Positions 33,086 to 43,739 of a DNA stretch of 64,000 nucleotides are shown piece after piece; position 1 is the first letter of the stretch; each line of letters opens with the position of its first letter. Source of the stretch: Kingdonia uniflora. Its lineage: Eukaryota > Streptophyta > Magnoliopsida > Ranunculales > Circaeasteraceae. The stretch lies in NCBI GenBank assembly GCA_014058105.1, contig JACGCM010002114.1, positions 2,108,001-2,172,000 of the forward strand, in the 5' to 3' direction. The notes under the pieces are model-generated. The model did not search any database. It worked only from the letters and a program-made list of their open reading frames with translations, and was not told the DNA's origin. The translations under genes and the position numbers were made by a program.

Positions 33086-34025
33086 TGTAAGGGCCTAATT
33101 TCGTAGCTCGAATGGCTCTTACACCAAATGTACCTGTGACACAAATATAACAATATAGAATATAAATTGACACAGGTGTTTTGCGTGAAAACCTCTGAAT
33201 AGGTGAAAACCACAACCTCAGCTCAAGGATTTAGTGAGAGTAACTTTATTGCTTAAGTCTGATAATTTGATTACAATTTTTGATCTCTTGAGCTATAAAA
33301 ACTTGGTCCCCTTCTTGTCTGTCCCTTATTCCTTTTATAGACCTCATCTTTAGTGTGTTAGCACGTTCTCCTGGAATGGGGGGAAATGGGACTTACTCCT
33401 ATAACTGCTAGTTCGTAGGAGAGAGGTGTCTTTGACTCATTCTATTTTATTTGAAGTACTCGAACCATGAGGTTGTAGTTACTAAAACTTACAACCTAAA
33501 AGACTAGCCACCAAAATTTAAAAAAGTTATCTGGCTCTCTTTTCTAGGGGCAGTGGCCTCTAACCCTTTTCTATAGACAAATCCTGTTATATAGATTATA
33601 CATTACCACTACCCCTTTCCTCTTTACTCTTTTCTTTAGACAAATCCAGTTTTTTTAGCCCCATGTCACTGCTGACAAGTTGTATGTCACGTGCATGTTG
33701 TAATATCCCAGTTTTTTTTATTTATTTACCTATTATTATTTTATTTTATTCATTATGCATCATGCATCCACATACATTACCATTCATCATGCATTTGCAT
33801 CTTATTACATTAATCAGGGCTTTGCGTTCTTCTTTCTTCATTTTTTGTGTTTCGGTGGTTTTGGTGGTTATTGGGCGGAGGAGGTTGTGTTGTGGTTTTG
33901 GGAGCCTGTGGTTGGCTTGGTAGAGGCGTGTTGTTGTTGTTGTTGTTTTATGTTGTTGTGTGGTATGTGATCCTGGAGAGATATGAGGATTTCCTAGGTT
34001 TTTGTCAGTTTTCGCTCAAGGGAAT

Positions 34026-34598
34026 TGTAGGGACCAAATTTCGTAAAGCTCGAACTGGCTTGAAATCGGTCCTTACACCAAGAACTACTATGCCAAGAAT
34101 TAAATAAGAGATAACACTTGACACGGGGGATTTAGCGTGGAAAACCTGTGAATAGGTAAAAACCACGACCTCGAGTTGAGAATTTTGTGAAAGTTGTATT
34201 ATTGCTTGAGAGAGTGAGAGAATCTGATTACAAGAGTTAATCTAAGAAAAAATAGCTAGAGATCAGATAATTGTATGTATAAAATTGTCTGTTGACCGTC
34301 CTATTTCCTTAGTAGTTCTGCCCTTTTATAGACCTTGCTCTCAGCTTGACATCGTGCTTGAACACGTTATCCTGAAAGTGAGAGTCATGGGCAGTTGAGT
34401 GTGTAACTGCAAGCTCGTGGGAGACAGGTGTATGTTGACTTGTTTTATTTACATCTGTTGTGGACGACCCACGTTCTGCTTAAGTTCGTGGTCGATGTGT
34501 AACTGTTGACGTGTATGTAACGTGTTTGCCTGGTACCGAATGAGATCGAGTGATAAGTAAGTTTGAGTGTTCCATAACTCGAGGAATAAGTCCCTAGA
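34026..34598. repeat. Solo LTR A2, nested in the long LTR
   Basis: TGTAGGGACCAAATTTCG at the left matches the start of A1 (33086). Flanked by a perfect GGAAT duplication (34021-34025 and 34599-34603). Internal words such as GGAAAACCTGTGAATAGGTA recur in A1. So family A inserted first, then the long LTR, then family A again. Confidence 0.8.
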
Positions 34599-34647
34599 GG
34601 AATCTTTTGTAGATTTTCTGAATTTTCTGAGTTTTTAGCAGTTTTTG

Positions 34648-34926
34648 TCTGTCGTATTCGAACAGACTTGTTTCTATTCGAATAGATTTCTATCTGCTTT
34701 GTTTTGTTTGAACATACTTGTTCCTGTTCGAATAAGATTTCTATATGTTCCAGTTTATTCGAACAAACTTATTCCTGTTTGAATAAACTTCTACCTGTTT
34801 CACTTTGTTCGAACAACTTTTCCTTCTGTTAGAATAAGATGTTTGTTCAGTTGATTTCCATATGTTTGGTTCTGTTCGAACAAGCCTTTTTCTGTTCGAA
34901 TAGAACTATCTTATGTTCGAACAGAG
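34648..34926. repeat. TTCGAA palindrome array in the long LTR
   Basis: Eight exact TTCGAA palindromes in about 280 bp, typically as TGTTCGAACA or TATTCGAATA, plus three one-base variants. They are separated by T-rich spacers containing CTGTT. Similar arrays lie in copia B/C LTRs and in the LTR at 39 kb. Confidence 0.85.
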
Positions 34927-36893
34927 GCGTGTTTTGACGACCAGTTTGGGTCTTTTCTTCGTGATCTCGTCCGTTGATTCCTTCCTCGAGATGAGTGTTG
35001 GTTCTAGGGTTTTAATTACCCATTCCATTTCATTCTCTCTCTCACTTACACTCTCTCACTCACTCTCCTAATTGGAATCCTCTTTTCCAATTGCTTGCTG
35101 ATTCGTCACATTTCCTCGCCGAGCTCAGTCGCGCTTCCTTCGGTGAGTAATTTCCATATTCCTTTCCGTATCATTGATTTGATTTCATTTTAGGATTTGA
35201 TTTGGGGCTATTGTTGTTTGCGGAATTGTGGTTGTTGCAGGTGTTGGGTTGTTGGCGTTGGTATGTTTGTTGCCTGTGGTGTTGAGGTTGGTGGCCCTGT
35301 TGATTGTTGGTTTATGGTTTATTCTTTATCAGGCGAGTGTTCCTTCCTTGCTAAATTCCTCTACTAGTTAATCTGTGTTAGTTAGAGTATTATGCATTTG
35401 GCATTGAGGTGTTATGTGATTTAGTTATAGTATATTGTTGGATTATACTATATTTTTCCTTTGTTAGGCATGAAGAGGGTATTCTCTTTTGCCCTGTTAG
35501 GAAGTTGTACATTGGTGTGGTATTCTCGTGGCCTTGTCCTTGAATACTGTGTTTCTGTCTTGTAGAGACTGTTGTGGGTTGGATGTTGTGACTGGTGGTC
35601 ACTGTTCATCTGTGTTAGGATTGTTTACCATTCTCTTTGACAGGTGGTTATCCTATGTGTGCGGTGTTAGGATTGTTTACCATTCTCTTTGGCAGGTGGT
35701 TATCCTATGTGTATGTTGGCCGTGTGGCGGCTGTTTTGTTTTGATCCTTGGGATCTGTTCGCAGTGTGGGTTTTTGTATTCTTTTAACTTAACGGGGTCG
35801 GATACATAACAAAGCTCTACATCGGCTAACCCTCGATAGGACCTAGGATTCCAACATCGGGTTAAAATAAGTAGGTAAAGTTCGGGTTGGACACTATCAT
35901 ATCTATTACCCTTCGGGAGTGTGGGTTGGTGTGAGATAATTTCCTCAGGTCTCCGTTTTATCCTCTGTGAGGTTGAAATCACTTGGAATAAGTGAAATAA
36001 AGTTTGGACGTTGGCTCCGTGGGTTGCAAAACCCGGAACACTCTGATCAAGTGATAAATCCTTCAGCGTGGTCGAGCTGGTAACCCAATCATACCCTTTG
36101 TATCCAACTGAGATCTCTTTAAGGTTATTATGCATTAGCGGCTAATCAGCCCAATACTTTGATCTATAGGGTCTAGTCCATTAGTTCTTCATCATCATAA
36201 GCATCTACAGTAGGATATTCTAGAATCATATTACATCATATCACAGCATATCACATCAAATCATCCCTTCATTGCATCACTTCAATATGTCACTGTTCTT
36301 CTTCTCTTACCTATACATTACTCTATTCCTTACTCTACTCTTCACTTATATATTACTGTGCTTTTAACATCTTATATATCATTCACCTCTTCCTCTTTCT
36401 CTGTACCATTTTATTAGTAGGTTATTTAGCTTTGTTGGGCATTAGTGAGCCGTGGTTTTGCTCACTCTCGTATTTTTTCCCCTTTCAGAGGCAGAGTAGT
36501 TACTGGTTTTGTTGAGGGTTTCAGCTGTGTTAGATCCAGTTTGCAGTTGCAGATCCGTTCTGGTTTTAGTATTTCTTGTATGAGATTTTAGCTTTTGATG
36601 TTGTACATTATCGAGATATTGTATTGACATTTCAGTTTGTTATATATATTTTTGCTTCCGCGTTATTCTTCTTTTTACTCTGATGATATTACTATAGTGA
36701 ATGACTGAGTTATTTCCTATTAGCAAGGTTATTTGTGGGGGCGAATCTTTGGATTCCCCGACCTGCACGCCCTGGATGACATGGTTTTAGGTATTCTCTA
36801 ATATTTGAATTTTGGGGCGTGACACATGTTGCGTAAGTCTGGCATGATACTAGCTAGTTCGATGTTATCCCAGGTCGAGGGATAGGTCCTACA

Positions 36894-38680
36894 ATCGCCC
36901 CCTCTCAACTAAAGGCACAGATGTCTTGAGTTAAGAAGTTTTGATCGATCTTGTATTTTAGAATGTGAATAGGTTTTGTTTGACCAAGATAATGATGGAC
37001 TTTGCTGATGTGGATGTCTTCTTCTCAAAATTGTAAAGCAATGTTAAAGATTACACTGCTGTAATAATGTGACTGTTGTATTTGGATGTTGAATTTCCTA
37101 TAAACTATTTCTTTTAATGATGGCTGTATTGGAAATACCTTCAATATTGAAGGCAGTTTCTTCTATAAGTATTGTTGTTGTTCTACTGACGGTTATTATC
37201 TCCAAGTACTCCTATCGTTTCAAATCTTCTACAAGTACTCTTCTGCTCAGTTTCCCTGTAAGTAAAAAATGGTGGCCACCAGACGTCAAGCTTATGAGGC
37301 TAGAGTGCTTGCGAAAGTGTAAGAGCTATAATTTTTCTACTTTAGGACCCAGTCCCTAGACATTCCCACTTTACCTCTGTCCATTCTACCTACCATGGTA
37401 TGACGATCTATGAGGTAGTGGAGGCTGACAAGAATTATTTTCAAATGTTTCATTTCCATTGTTGGTACATATCGGGGCAGCGGCGCAGGGATCGTCTTCG
37501 TGTTCTTGCGAAGAAGGATGAAGAGGCTGACGTCCGTACCTGGAGGCCGCGCCGTTGCTACGCTTGTTATTAGTTTTCTTAGAAACCATTATGTATTTTT
37601 TTTGCTTTGGACATCTTTTTTTGTAGTAGTACTCAATTTTTTTAATTTTTTTTTTGTAACCCTAGTTTGTGTTATTTGGAGGAAATAAAAAGAATTTTTT
37701 TCTAATTTGATATGTGAAAATTCAGTGATCTGTGTCATATGTTATTATAATTAGTTAAAAATTGTGTATTAAACTGTAAAAAATGGGGAAATAATATATG
37801 CGACTCGAGCTGAAGGTTAACAGTTGACAAGTGCATATTTGTTAAGGTGGATTACTATGACAGCTGTAAAGATTATCTGTTAATATCTTTGGGGATTAAA
37901 AAATGGGATTACATTTTATCGTACTCTGTAGTTATAAATAGATGGAGTATAATAAAATGTTATAATCAGTAAACATGGTGAGGACTTGCTCTCAGAGGGT
38001 TCGTCATATGGTTGATTGGCGATAAAAGTAGTAGAAATTCATGAATGGTTGTTTGGTGGTCTCGGTTATGATGCCGAGCTGCCAATATCTGTATTGAAGC
38101 TTGAAGGGTTGAGTAATAGGGAGCAAGATACCGAGCTGGACTGACATTTTTAGTGTAATGTATTTTGTAATATGATTATTGACCCTGAAGCTCGAAAGAT
38201 AGATGTAGGTCATTTAGGATATTTTAGATGTAATTACTTTTGAGAGTTCGTTTGATGTCAGGTCGAATGAATGTAAAGTTGTTTATAAATAAATAATATC
38301 TTATACTTTGATTTTGCATATTTATCTCCTATTTAATGTGGAATCTGTTGGAATATTTTGAATTTGAATGTGTGGAGCCTTGGTAATATTGTCGAAGTAA
38401 GTATAAATAAGTGAGATTGTGCGATTTAGAGTTATGATAGTAGTAGGTCAAGAAAAAAGAATTGGTATTAGTATTTTTGTGATCTTTGTTATGAGGGATG
38501 TAGAGAGTTCTGAGAGGAGGGTGAGTAAGAGAGAGATAGATACATTTAATGTTAGGCATGGTTGTAATGATGATAGAGTATCTCTACCCAAAAGGCATGA
38601 GTGGACTGACAGAGGTAGTGGAAAAGATGCCTCAGTTGGAAAACTAAGGGTGGCTTACACGAGTTCCAATAACTGCCAGC
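36894..38680. other. Intergenic DNA, probable decayed LTR-element interior
   Basis: AT-rich with no recognised protein on either strand. By position right of the A1 polypurine tract it may be the interior of a minus-strand element that has lost its coding sequence. Confidence 0.45.
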
Positions 38681-38687
38681 GGCTAGA

Positions 38688-38930
38688 AAAATATATATAA
38701 ATAGCCTTCCCTCCCTCCTTCAAAACTTTTACAGAAAATAGAAAAACAAAAATCAAGAGAGAGAGAGAGAAAACTCATGATTGTAGATTTGTGAGTGAGG
38801 AATATCCAGAAATTTACCATCGTTTGCAGAAGGAAGACGTAGTTTTCGCTGGTGAAGATTATGATTTTGTACTACCAAAGATCATTATGAAGGAGGAGGC
38901 GCTTGTCGTACTGGATTCAGCCTCCGCCAT
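38688..38930 (+). pseudogene. TATA-led gene start, possibly exon 1 of the coiled-coil gene
   Basis: TATATATAAATA (about 38690) is followed 80 bp on by ATG (38778) whose frame stops after five codons, then runs open for 49 codons: VSEEYPEIYHRLQKEDVVFA, GEDYDFVLPKIIMKEEA, LVVLDSASAIEG. The arrangement of TATA box, GA-rich leader and ATG looks like a real transcript start. Downstream the coiled-coil gene copy 2 lies in the same orientation, so this may be its first exon; that link is inference. Confidence 0.4.
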
Positions 38931-38981
38931 TGAGGGTTTGTGGTGTTTGTGTTTGTTGTACTTTTAGAACATGTATTCAGA

Positions 38982-39734
38982 TGTATGTCGAAGATGAACG
39001 AAAAGGAAATGAAAGAACTGAAGATCGAGGCTTGTAGTCACTGCAATTTCCTTAAGACGGATTTTACCCTACGCATGGTGTTTCACAGTTTGACGTGGTG
39101 CCTGTCTCCCAAGATACAATGATCGATTTGTATAGACTTGAAGCACTCAAGTCGATACGCCTATCAAACTATCTGTGATTTCACTCTCAAGAAGGAATCA
39201 AATCGAAGAGGAGGAATAAGATTCAAAGATGTTTTATGTATTTCAAACACATCAAGAATGATTATTTAAATAAAGGAAAAGGTGTCCTTTTGAAGCACTT
39301 GTAGACGGGGTTGCGTCCTAAGACACATCTCTGAGAAGAGTCATGTCTCTTGAATAGTAACTGCATGTTTTATTCGAATATAATCTATTTATATTCGAAT
39401 AGATTTCTTACTGCCATTTTTATTCGAATAAAATCATAATCTATTCGAATAGATTCTTCCTACAAATTTTATTCGAATAGAATCTATTTCTGTTCGAATA
39501 CAATTCTCCCTGCCAGATTTATTCGAATAGAATCTTATTCGAATAGACATATTCGAATAGAATCTATAAAATAGTCTAAATGGGTCATGGGTTGGTCCGT
39601 ACATGCAAGTCCATGGATGTCCCCATAGTGAGCCTTTACACACTCGTCTCACACACTTGTTCAATGTGGGACTAACAGTAATTACCAAGGTTTTATTCAA
39701 ACCACAAACAAACGACATGCGTTTTTTTCCAATA
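38982..39734 (-). repeat. LTR B1 with TTCGAA array
   Basis: Related to the solo LTR at 40454-41167 by its left half (CTTAAGACGGATTT, CTGTCTCCCAAGATACAA) and its ends (TGTAT on the left, TTTTTTCCAATA on the right). The minus strand reads a purine tract ATGTGGGGGAT just outside the right edge, so this is a 3' LTR of a minus-strand element. Nine TTCGAA sites lie at about 39373-39555. Confidence 0.65.
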
Positions 39735-40097
39735 ATCCCCCACATTTGAATGAAAATGGGAAAGATGAGAATAAACAAGAATCTTGAGAGTAATAGTAGG
39801 AATGGCTCTGCATCAAAAAGGTGTCTTGTGGATTTGAACCTTCTCTAGTGAAAAACTATCGTGCATACTTGGCTAAGCAGTGAACATGATATCTTGAACT
39901 GTTCAGCCGCTGATGTAAGCCTAGACAATAGAAGAAGAGGTCAAAGCAGAGGGGACTCCACCTCTAGAGAGTGTGTCAGGGCTGGATAAGACTGCATATA
40001 TCCCTGGCTAACAACCACAAAGTTGATGGGCAGGAGAAGGTAGATTAAGATTTTTTGTAATGTTGCACCTGTTGTATAAAAGAGACCTTATTCATAA
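39735..40097. other. Residual retrotransposon interior beside LTR B1
   Basis: The region lies between LTR B1 and the coiled-coil gene. No gene is recognisable. By position it is the 3' interior of the minus-strand element whose LTR is B1. Confidence 0.35.
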
Positions 40098-42440
40098 ATG
40101 GAATATTTGTTTTATGAGACTGGTTTATTTTGTATTGATATAGAAATTGTTGTGTATGAGTGTAACGAATTGCACCTCATAGTTGCAGAGTTAACGAAAG
40201 AGCTCACTAAGGAGAAAAATATTTCATATGCAGCAGCTCTTATGGCTGGACGTGTTGAGGCTCAGGTTAGAAAATATAGAAAACTTAGTGAAAAACATTG
40301 GAGAAATTTATGTACAGCTCGTTTAGGATGGGCCAAAGATAAAATCGAGAAGGATGAGGTAGTTAGAAAAAATAGTAATAGGTATTTAAAATTTTGACCT
40401 TTCCTTCAGGGTGGTATTAGAGAAAATACCCTAGAAGTTACCAAGGACCTCATTGTATTTCAATCTGCATGAAAAACCAACACCTCTTAAGGAGATTATC
40501 GAGTCTAGTGTATACACACTATCTCCTTAAGACAGATTTGCCTCTACCACAGTACTTTGCAGGAATATAGGTCTCTGTCTCCCAGGATACAACGATCAGT
40601 CGCAGAAAGAAGAAAGCACTTCTATCTTTCTGCCAATCGAACTTTAATTGCGTCTGTTTTCTCTTTGTAAAAAGACTCAAGAAAACTCTGGAAAAAAAAC
40701 TGATGATCAAAAATGAAAATAAAATTGGGTTATATAGAGCATAGGTGACTCTTCACCAAGAGTCACACCTCAAGTCAGTATCTCTTCACCAAGAGTCACA
40801 CCTTAAGGTGTGTCTGTTGGAGACACCCCAACTCACACCTTAAACCCAAAAAATGACTAAGTGTTTAAAGGAATCCCCATGAGCAGGCCCCAAGGCCCAA
40901 TTATAGACTTATAATAATAAGCGGGTTTCCTAGGTCGAGCAAGCCCATGGGTAGCCCATGCACCCAAGCTAGTTAGCACACATTGGTCGCACATATCGCA
41001 CATGCGCGTGTGACCCACCAACTCTCACACACATTACAACAAGATAAGTGTTTGATTTACTTATATAAGAGAGTTGTGTTTCCCTCATATCCAATGTGGG
41101 ACTAAAACCACTTAGTTCCACCATTCAAACTTCAAGGAAAAACAAATACCCTTTGTATTTTCCAACACTCATGATGTTAACTATTCACTTAGAAGAGGAA
41201 ATAGATAGTGAGAGAGAGTTAAAGGAAGCATACATTAAAGTTTTAGAAGATAGAGGTATTCATCCACAACCCGGGTATATAGAGCGTCTGGCCACCAGAG
41301 CGAGAAACCTACATAGCTTAAAAGCTAAATAAGTATCAACTCGTGCTAGTATACCAATGATATATTTATAATATAAAATTATGGAACATTTGTGAGAGGG
41401 AAGATGTATGATTGTTTAAATGGAAAATATATGTATCGTGTAACTGTGGAAAGAATATTTGGAGATGGTGATCTATTGTGCAGGTCGAGCTATAAAAAGT
41501 GCGTCGTCGTCAAAAGACGCTTACCGAATTAAATGAAAAAATGAATGTCGAGCTAAACCAAACACGGGAGGCATTGAAAAATACTACCGAACTTAACATG
41601 AAAATGGAAGTAAAAATGTTTGAGTTACAAAAACTTGTGGGAAAAAAGGAAAAGAGGTAGTGAGTATTCAAGGTAATTTGGAGAAGTTGAATGGGCTTCT
41701 AAAGAAGAAGGAGAAGGGTAGAACGAGTGCTCTGATTCATATAGATAATCTTGTTGAACGAGTAAAGAAATTGGAGGCAGAATTAATAACGGCACGTAGT
41801 AGTTAGACAGATTTGATAGAGAAGCTGCAGAATAAATACAGTGATGTGGTACACACACAAGATCACATCAAAGGTTTAAAGTCGTACATATGGGGTATAA
41901 AAGGGGATCTTAATGGTGTCAGGGAGAAATTGAGGAAGAAGGAGGTCAAATTAACAACTTCGATCAAGCATATAACGCCGTTGGAGGCCGATTTGGCATA
42001 TATTAGAGAGGTAGGAAGGAATTCGAATGAGCGAATAAGAAATATATAGGCCGAGTTGATGAATTCCTGGACTAGGAAGGTGGGTTTGCATAAAGTGATT
42101 CAAAAATTGGAGGCGGACCTTTTAATATCTCTACGGGAACTTAAGGAAGAGGTCGATCAAAGATTGTACAATCAGATTAGAATGGATAAATCGATGGGTA
42201 TGCTTAGACAGATGAACAAATTTCTAGCAGTGAAGGAGACCCATCATGCTCAGGTATTTTACAAAACTTCTGAAGAAAGAGATCGTTGTAGTAATCTGGA
42301 AAGATTACTAAAGGATGCCAAGGCAAGGATTTATGAACTCACGATACCAATGAGAGATAAGCTCGCGGCCGGTGCAGTACATGAGAAAGAGATGGCAGCA
42401 ATTCTCGTATTTTTTTGTGCAAGATTAAGATAATTGAAAA
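40098..42440 (+). pseudogene. Coiled-coil protein gene of unknown family, copy 2
   Basis: An open frame of 99 codons (40098-40397) encodes LHLIVAELTKELTKEKNIS, AAALMAGRVEAQVRKYRKL and HWRNLCTARLGWAKDKIE. An acceptor-like TTTCCTTCAG at about 40403-40412 precedes sequence that also begins copy 1 (GGTGGTATTAGAGAAAATAC). After the solo LTR, 41172-42440 parallels 17700-18960 closely: ERELKEAYIKVLEDRGI, DLNGVREKLRKKEVKLTT, RMDKSMGMLRQMNKFLAV. Stops near 41330, 41660, 41806 and 42046 break it. Predicted protein would be a long charged coiled coil. I cannot name it. Confidence 0.55.
40454..41167 (-). mobile_element. Solo LTR B2 (714 bp) in the coiled-coil gene
   Basis: Bounded by TGTATTTC and TTTTCCAACA and by a perfect CTCAT duplication (40449-40453, 41168-41172). 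Copy 1 at 17.7 kb has the uninterrupted sequence, which proves the insertion and gives its exact limits. Contains repeated CTTCACCAAGAGTCACACCT units. Confidence 0.9.
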
Positions 42441-42967
42441 ATAGAGAGACACTATACATGATAAGATGATTGCCTAGAACGTGAAGTGTAAGATGAATTT
42501 GATACGGTCTTAATATTTGGAATGTTTTGTATCAGACATTGGCTCCCTCACCCAAGATATGGTTGATCAAGGTAGAGAGATTGTCGCTACTAGAGCACCA
42601 AAATTTAGAGCTTTTAAGTCAATAAAAGTTAGGGTTTATCTTTAAAAATTGTAAAGATTCTGTCAAAGGTACTTTCAGCAAAGCGTTAGGGCAAACTATG
42701 ATGTACTTTACAGAAATTCAGAACTGCACAGAATAAAAGAACGGCCTGGATGTAACCACGTGGCACCATCTTAACGAGCTTTATATGTCATGCAGTTCTG
42801 AACTTTGTGGCATAACATCCAATCAGAAACAGATGCGTGTCGTCCCAATACTTCGTTTTTTACTTAGTTTTTTTGCTTGCAACACTCTTCCCTCCAAAAC
42901 CCAACACCCAACCTTACCTAAAAAAATGTATTTTTCAGCCAAATTTACATTCATAAACTCCGACAAA

Positions 42968-43677
42968 ATGTCAGGAGAATCGTCATCGAAACTGCGTAAC
43001 AAACATCCCAAATCCAAACGTAATGCCTACACTAAAGTTACGCGGATGGGTAAAGACACATTCACGAGTGCCTTACCATTATTGTTCACCGTTGACGACC
43101 TCGTCCCAACTCTTGAAGATTTGCACCGAGTGGGCGTTCTTTCAGTGAATTAGGCGCATATTAGCATTGGATCGGAGGACAAACCGGTAAGATTCTTTTG
43201 AAATTCTTGTATTAAAACGTTGTTTTACAAATGTTTGATGAAATGCCCGAATGAAATTGTAATGTTTTTTTTAAATGTAGAACCGAGATACTATAATATG
43301 TCGTAGATCGCTATACAAGGTATTGGAAGTGGTATGAGCTTCTCTGCAATTATCCGTCAATAAAGAAATTGATTGACAATATTGGTTTCGAGGAATTTTT
43401 ATCGATTAAGGTGGGGAATAGCGATAACCGATTGGTTCATGCTCTTGTAGAGCGGTGGTGGTCGTCCACCCATACATTTTATTTCCACTGCGGGGAGCTT
43501 TGCTTTACGCCATTAGACTTTGTGATGCTAACGGTTCTTTCTTGTGGAATAGAAATCAATCTCCCTTCTGACGATAAGTATTCGAATGTCGATAAAGCTT
43601 CTAAGTTGTTTCCTGAGATTACGAGCAACGATATAAAGTACGGGAACATCACGTTAGTATTCTTCATCACGATATAA
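42968..43677 (+). pseudogene. Plant mobile domain gene in Harbinger copy 2
   Basis: Exon 1 (42968-43190) reads MSGESSSKLRNKHPKSKRN, TRMGKDTFTSALP, VPTLEDLHRVGVLSVN, a stop, AHISIGSEDKPV. Exon 2 (about 43276-43677) reads YVVDRYTRYWKWYELLCNYP, SIKKLIDNIGFEEFLSIKVG, NSDNRLVHALVERWWSSTHT, FYFHCGELCFTPLDFVMLT and KLFPEITSNDIKYGNITL, the N-terminal half of a PMD (plant mobile domain, MAIN-like). Stops at 43152 and near 43290 and loss of the rest make it a pseudogene. Confidence 0.82.
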
Positions 43678-43739
43678 ACTACCAAAAGACAAAGAAGAGT
43701 ACATCAAGATCAAATTCATAGAAAGCAAATACAGAGTTA

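Larger units (their letters stand above)
33699..36824 (+). mobile_element. Long solo LTR (about 3.1 kb), Ty3 chromovirus type
   Basis: Starts TGTAATATCCCAG and ends GGGGCGTGACA, the usual ends of large Tekay/Del-type LTRs. A perfect 5-bp duplication CATGT flanks it (33694-33698 and 36825-36829). No retroviral genes lie within. The frames over 33663-34107 and near 35500-36100 are not conserved coding. It contains the solo LTR A2 and a TTCGAA array. Confidence 0.75.
33086..36893 (-). repeat. LTR of family A (A1), split by a larger solo LTR
   Basis: Outer pieces are 33086-33698 and 36830-36893. Plus-strand ends are TGTAAGGGCC and ATAGGTCCTACA. A second copy of the family lies at 34026. Beyond 36893 the minus strand reads GTTGAGAGGGGGCGAT, a polypurine tract, so A1 is a 3' LTR of a minus-strand element whose interior would lie to the right; no interior genes are recognisable. 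Confidence 0.7.

Noticed and set aside
33663..34107. Overlapping frames rich in Phe, Leu, Val and Cys
   Set aside because: T/G-rich LTR sequence; frames overlap in several phases and cross the A2 insertion border.
34648..34926. TTCGAA array as heat-shock elements
   Set aside because: Heat-shock sites need a 2-bp gap between TTC and GAA; here TTC and GAA abut.
34648..34926. TTCGAA array as a CRISPR array
   Set aside because: Repeats are 6-10 bp and variable, spacers irregular, and the genome is a plant.
35677..36135. 152-codon minus-strand frame
   Set aside because: Falls wholly within the long solo LTR, with no domain and no similarity seen.
37117..37359. 80-codon frame with a hydrophobic start
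   Set aside because: No family resemblance, isolated, no splice partners; treated as incidental.
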